A DNA stretch of 37,259 bases, from contig JARBUD010000034.1 in assembly GCA_029239875.1 (NCBI GenBank), positions 1 through 37,259 of the forward strand, in the 5' to 3' direction. The notes beneath the pieces are model-generated. The model ran no database searches, was not told where the DNA came from, and saw only the letters and a program-made list of their open reading frames with translations. Of this stretch, positions 34,401 through 37,259 are shown one piece after another. The DNA is from Xanthobacteraceae bacterium. GTDB taxonomy: Bacteria; Pseudomonadota; Alphaproteobacteria; Rhizobiales; Xanthobacteraceae. The position numbers and the translations under genes were made by a program. Within the stretch, counting starts at the first letter, position 1. Every line of letters starts with the position of its first letter.

Positions 34401-34890
34401 TCGCGTCGGTGGCCTTGTTGAGATCGAACACCTGCCCCTCGCCCGAGGTCATCTCGCCGGTGTTGATCACATGCAGCTTGCCGCTGGCGAAGGCATCGTT
34501 GATGCGCACCGTGTCGTCGCCGGACTCGATCACGCCGTTGTTCTTCAGCGTGAAGGTGCCGCTCACCTCGCCGTCCGTGTCGATCGCCCGGTCCGTGGTC
34601 GAGATCGTCCCGTCATTGGTGATCAGAACCCCGGCCCCGGTCGCCGGACCGTCCCAGACGATGGCGTCGTCGCCATCGGTCTCCAGCGTGCCACCCTCTT
34701 CGATCAGGCCGGTATCGGTGCCGGAAACCGCCTGCGGGTTGGTCTCCGTCGTGCCGGTGGGAACGATGAACGAGCCGCTCGGCGCGGGATCGGCATGCGC
34801 CGGAGCAAGGCCGGCGGCCAGCGGCGCGAACAGGAGGGCGCTGGCGGCCAGCAGAGCGGAGCAGCTGGCCGACGAGAAGAGGCGGTTCAT
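31411..34890 (-). CDS. Large Asp-rich autotransporter (type Va) with beta-helix passenger
   Basis: Surface or secreted protein of 1159 residues. The signal peptide is residues 1-33 (cut after AHA). The passenger, about 34-850, is very acidic and built from repeated short strands of the pattern N-x-G-x-I: NDGTIST, NNGVIES, NSGTIQT, NHGLIDG, NYGVIQS, NYGTIQG, NYGLIQG, NEGTVVS. This pattern points to a right-handed beta helix. A pertactin-like part (LTVGKGGTVTPGNSIGTITV, about 645-665) joins the C-terminal autotransporter barrel, about residues 885-1159, which ends LTYRF. The Asp-rich stretch near residues 398-421 (DNA 33628-33699) looks able to bind calcium. The role (adhesion, biofilm or other) is unknown. 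It is transcribed alone. Confidence 0.92.
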   Translation of the reverse strand: MNRLFSSASCSALLAASALLFAPLAAGLAPAHADPAPSGSFIVPTGTTETNPQAVSGTDTGLIEEGGTLETDGDDAIVWDGPATGAGVLITNDGTISTTDRAIDTDGEVSGTFTLKNNGVIESGDDTVRINDAFASGKLHVINTGEMTSGEGQVFDLNKATDASAVVVIENSGSITAQENDAIRFGGGDIILINSGTIQTLNEDDRALKFDDEGNIENVSTFTLINEEGGKIIGGDDAFKIAADADNNASSAVITIENHGLIDGGAGQALDFADLTSATNTITIINHATGVLQSSEADGIRPGAFASVINYGVIQSTDLTSDGDGVDFQGAGGSVLNKTGGEILGAKHGVTGDGAVTVTNEAGGIILGRNGSGINVDSTGDTIVTVTNYGTIQGAVTGLLDDDEDTADGTPDGDGDGVDVDGQVILHNYGLIQGTGATGTNDGDPNTADGIAAGGGLIHNHAGATIQAFDNYANEGQDDVGRAILIDDSSQGPAPFATTLINEGTVVSDGVAVTFIGDNDDVIVNAGVISSDSAKAVDMGGGDDLFVYRSGSQVTGYVTGGDGDNTFELGGSGSFNLGLLGDEAQYRDFGTLLIGEGASFTGTGSSDFAGAVVVDGSFVLNGALPSAALTIANGATLGGNATLGSLTVGKGGTVTPGNSIGTITVNGTATFDAGSTYVVEFNQTSSDRIVADTSAINGGTVMLSSEGGPLTVGAVYTIVSADATTTPDGQFDGITMAQDFLFIDPTLGRDGASVTLTLERNGTSFASLAQTANQRAVANAIEFANGGLLQSTVFAATAGEQAAIVQGFDLLSGEVHASVGTTLYYQSTLVADTLVGRLRQASAAGASPAMAALASGGPVTSYAAKAPAPASPFPVKAAPLEPVGPVYATWAQGFGQWNSTDGNGNAADIDSSLGGFLGGADVTSGNATIGLAAGYTSSSTDIDDRLSSADADTALIAAYAGASFDAFRLRGGASYGWSDVDTKRTAAMLGLSENPLGSYDGSTANVFVEAAYAVEAAGIAFEPFAQMAWSWIDTDSFVETNAPVLGLSSSGLSYDVPYSTLGLRLATSFTVGEGTVTPHATLAWRHAYGDLSPEVAMSFAGTGGAFTVAGAPLAEDSFVLGAGIDLSIGQNLSLNIGYEGQFASDVDTNAIKGGLTYRF

Positions 34891-35058
34891 TGGCGGGATC
34901 CTGGACGATCTTCGGGTCGTCCTCCGCTACCGGCGGCACATGACAGCGGGGTGACGCCGCCACGACCGCAGCCGGATTTCCGGCAGCGCGCCGCCTCAGC
35001 TGACGCTGCGTTGCCTCACGGCCACAGCCGGCCAAGCCGCTGATTCACAAAGGACCAA

Positions 35059-36054
35059 TCAGAAGGCGAGAAGACCCGCCGTCTCGCCTTCGGTACCGAT
35101 GGCGAGCGCCCCGCCATCCGCCCGCCAGGCCATGGCGCTGACCGGCTTGCCGTCCGGCGCGCGCAGCAGGATCTCGGCGCCGTCGGAGATGCGTACCATC
35201 AGCACCAGCCCGTCCTCATAGCCGCAGGCGATAACCTCGTCCTTGGGATGGGTGGCCACTGCCGAGACCCGCACGTCGCGCGGAGCGAGCATGGTCGGCT
35301 GCTTGCCCATCGGTCCCTCCTTGGAGCCGAAGGGCCACAGGATCACCTCGCCGGAGCCGGAGGTCGCGAGATAGCGCCCACCATTGGTAAAGGCCATGGA
35401 GCGCACGCGCGAGGGATAGCCGGACATGCGCATATGCGCCCCGTCCGGCAGGCGCCAGCCATGCAGCGCCGGCTCCTGCATGGTGGTGACGAGGAAGCGT
35501 CCTTCCGGGTGCCAGAGCACGCCGCGGTGCGAGCCCTTCCATTCCAGCACTTCGGGCTTGGCCACCGCATTGGGGAACCACAGGCTCGCCCCGCCATAAT
35601 GGGCGACGGCAAGCCGCGTGCCCTTGGGCGCGAAGGCGAGGCCGCCGACAGTGGACGGGAAGTCATGCGACTTCCTCTCGCCCTTCACCGGCTGGAAATA
35701 AGCGGTCTTGCCGGCGGAGAAGGCGACGGCGCCGTCACCGGCCACGGCGACCTGATCGATCCAGCGGCCCTTCTGCTCGAACAGAGTCTCGGTGGACCCG
35801 TCCGCCTTGGTCGCGACCACCCGCCCATCGTCGCCGCCGGTGATGAGGCGCCTTGCGTCGCCGGTGACGGAGAGGATGGCGCCCTTATGCGCCTCGACCC
35901 GCGTCTCCTCCTCCCCGGCCAGCACCACCGCGCCGCCTTCCAGCGCGAAGGCGGCTGTGGTGCCGAGGAAGCGCACGCCGGCAACCGCGCCGCCGACATC
36001 GACGGGGCGCAGCTTCGAGGTGAGGGAGGACGGAGGGGAGGACAGGGCGGCCAT
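35059..36054 (-). CDS. WD40 repeat protein
   Basis: A 331-residue protein from ATG 36054; a longer start at 36114 has no ribosome site and adds poor sequence. WD40-type blades recur about every 40-45 residues: GAILSVTGDARRLITGGDDGRV, HRGVLWHPEGRFLVTT, RVRSMAFTNGGRYLATSGSG with EVILWPF, and VSAVATHPKDEVIACGYEDG. About seven blades are expected, so it should form one propeller. There is no signal peptide, so it is cytoplasmic. It lies downstream of the COG0523 GTPase gene on the same strand, separated by an inverted repeat; this pairing recurs in Rhizobiales. It may be a protein-binding partner in metal delivery (inference). The 168-base gap to the autotransporter start holds only that gene's unrecognised promoter. 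Confidence 0.85.
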   Translation of the reverse strand: MAALSSPPSSLTSKLRPVDVGGAVAGVRFLGTTAAFALEGGAVVLAGEEETRVEAHKGAILSVTGDARRLITGGDDGRVVATKADGSTETLFEQKGRWIDQVAVAGDGAVAFSAGKTAYFQPVKGERKSHDFPSTVGGLAFAPKGTRLAVAHYGGASLWFPNAVAKPEVLEWKGSHRGVLWHPEGRFLVTTMQEPALHGWRLPDGAHMRMSGYPSRVRSMAFTNGGRYLATSGSGEVILWPFGSKEGPMGKQPTMLAPRDVRVSAVATHPKDEVIACGYEDGLVLMVRISDGAEILLRAPDGKPVSAMAWRADGGALAIGTEGETAGLLAF

Positions 36055-36142
36055 GGGATTCCGGCGTCGTTCGGTGACGACGCCGGGGTTAGCGGAATTT
36101 CGACCGGGTGTCATGCGTTGCGCGGAAACTGCCCGGCTTCAT

Positions 36143-36241
36143 CATCCTTCGAGGCTCGCTGTGCTCGCACCTCAGGATGAGGTCGTTTTGGTAGCAACCT
36201 TATCCTGAGGTGCTCGGGCAAAGCCCGAGCCTCGAAGGATG
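36143..36241. repeat. Inverted-repeat element, TCGAGG...CCTCAGGATGAGG type
   Basis: The left arm runs CATCCTTCGAGGCTCGCTGT to CACCTCAGGATGAGG. The right arm is its inverted copy, CCTTATCCTGAGGTGCTCGG to GAGCCTCGAAGGATG. Arms are about 40 bases with about 18 bases between, so a long hairpin could form in RNA. It lies between the COG0523 GTPase and WD40 genes, both on minus, and is the same kind as 30401-30508 and 14692-14730. Confidence 0.78.
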
Positions 36242-36256
36242 TTCGGCAGCGTCAGG

Positions 36257-37231
36257 TCACGCCACGCAGGCGCGGAACCCGGCTTCCAGCGCCTTCTGAT
36301 CGAGATGGCGGCCGATGAAGACGATCCGGCTCAGCTTCGCCTCGTCGTCGCGCCAGGGGCGCTGGTGGTCGCCGTCGAGGATCATGTGCACGCCCTGGAA
36401 GACGAAGCGGTCCGGGTCGTTCTTGAAGGCGAGGATGCCCTTGGAGCGCAGGATGTTCGGCCCCTCGCGCTGGGTCAGCTCCTGGATCCACGGGAAGAAC
36501 TTGTCCGGGTCCAGCGGCTTGTCGGACGCGAACGAGAAGGACTGCATGTCCTCGTCGTGGAAATGCTTGTGGCCGCCCTCGAGGAAATCCGGGTCGATGG
36601 CGGTGATGCGGTCGAGGTCGAACGCGCCCTGCCCCAGCACCTTGTCGATGGCGATGTCGGACTTCTGCGTGCGGTGGATGCGGGCGAAGGGGTTGATGGC
36701 GCGGATGCGCATCTCGACGTCCTTCAGCTCGGTCTCCGAAACGAGGTCGGTCTTGTTGAGCAGGATGACGTCGGCGAAGGCGATCTGGTTCTTCGCCTCG
36801 GGCGCGTCCTTCAGCCGGTCCTTCAGCCATTTGGCGTCGGCCACGGTCACCACCGCGTCGAGCGCGGTCTTGGCGCCGACCGTCTCGTCGACGAAGAAGG
36901 TCTGGGCGACGGGGGCGGGATCGGCGAGGCCGGTGGTCTCGACGATGATGCCGTCGAAATCGCCCTTGCGGCGCAGCAGGCCGTCGATGATGCGGATCAG
37001 GTCGCCGCGCACGGTGCAGCAGATGCAGCCGTTGTTCATCTCGAACACTTCCTCGTCGGCGCCCACGACGAGGTCGTTGTCGATGCCGATCTCGCCGAAC
37101 TCGTTGACGACGACGGCGAACTTCTTGCCGTGCGGCTCGGAGAGGATGCGGTTGAGCAGCGTGGTCTTGCCGGCGCCGAGATAGCCGGTCAGCACGGTGA
37201 CGGGAATCTTGTTGGGCTGCACGTCGGACAT
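36257..37231 (-). CDS. CobW/COG0523 metallochaperone GTPase
   Basis: GTP-dependent metal chaperone of 324 residues. Marks are the P-loop GYLGAGKT (16-23), metal-binding CICC (Cys69, Cys71, Cys72), [13 protein letters not shown] (switch I), [11 protein letters not shown] (Walker B), and NKTD (base recognition). A His-rich spacer ([12 protein letters not shown], about residue 220) and the C-terminal CobW domain with FKGVHMI-like [11 protein letters not shown] follow. GGAG lies 8 bases before ATG 37231; only 28 bases lie upstream in the window, so no operator can be checked. Such proteins deliver Zn (ZigA/ZNG1-like), Co or Fe. Absence of cobalamin genes nearby and presence of zur 12 kb away favour zinc (inference). 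Confidence 0.92.
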   Translation of the reverse strand: MSDVQPNKIPVTVLTGYLGAGKTTLLNRILSEPHGKKFAVVVNEFGEIGIDNDLVVGADEEVFEMNNGCICCTVRGDLIRIIDGLLRRKGDFDGIIVETTGLADPAPVAQTFFVDETVGAKTALDAVVTVADAKWLKDRLKDAPEAKNQIAFADVILLNKTDLVSETELKDVEMRIRAINPFARIHRTQKSDIAIDKVLGQGAFDLDRITAIDPDFLEGGHKHFHDEDMQSFSFASDKPLDPDKFFPWIQELTQREGPNILRSKGILAFKNDPDRFVFQGVHMILDGDHQRPWRDDEAKLSRIVFIGRHLDQKALEAGFRACVA

Positions 37232-37259
37232 CTAGGTCGCTCCAATCTTACTTTCCCTC

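Noticed and set aside
32443..35043. Plus-strand open frame of 866 codons, Val/Asp/Gly-rich
   Set aside because: Mirror of the repetitive autotransporter passenger on the minus strand. Its own apparent repeats arise from that.

Overview
This is a GC-rich window (I judge roughly two-thirds G+C by eye) from an alphaproteobacterium, most likely of the order Hyphomicrobiales/Rhizobiales and plausibly near Xanthobacteraceae or Bradyrhizobium. That placement rests on gene content and neighbourhood (rsmB - heparinase-like - purH; bdhA next to a patatin gene; a COG0523 GTPase next to a WD40 gene) and on intergenic palindromic repeats of a type common in that group. It is an inference; no rRNA or other marker gene is present.

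Left part (1-7082), all on the minus strand: a ferric-siderophore uptake and signalling cluster read in the order ECF sigma factor (fecI-like), anti-sigma FecR, TonB-dependent receptor with an N-terminal signalling (STN) domain, FhuD-like binding protein, FhuB-like double permease (cut by the window edge). The ATPase is not in view. A GAAAT-N16-CGT element before the receptor gene resembles promoters used by iron-starvation ECF sigma factors.

7306-14324: a carboxylate import and use module. tctC-tctB-tctA (minus) diverges from a GntR-type regulator with two winged-helix units and an atypical AcnA-family aconitase (plus). Similar AT-rich half-sites lie in front of tctC/gntR and in front of the aconitase gene. 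The stretch 14325-14746 has no intact gene. It holds a fragment of an amino-acid ABC transporter ATPase and a half repeat, so it looks like a rearrangement scar.

14747-28596: mainly housekeeping. purH, a heparinase II/III-like gene and rsmB are on minus and glk on plus. An RluA-type pseudouridine synthase follows on minus, then a patatin with a long Lys/Ala/Pro-rich N-terminus after bdhA (D-3-hydroxybutyrate dehydrogenase). Then zur, ispG overlapping an MFS transporter gene, and asd are on plus.

28761-37231: a DUF1007 protein with a NicO-type Ni/Co transporter (plus), acetoacetate decarboxylase (minus), a large Asp-rich autotransporter (minus), a WD40 protein and a CobW/COG0523 metallochaperone GTPase (both minus). 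Several gaps here and further left carry inverted-repeat elements of three kinds.

No tRNA, rRNA, CRISPR array, insertion sequence or phage gene was seen. Nothing is clearly a wholly new system. The best candidates for novelty are the aconitase variant with its tandem-winged-helix regulator and TctCBA, the H1-like tail on the patatin, and the acidic autotransporter.
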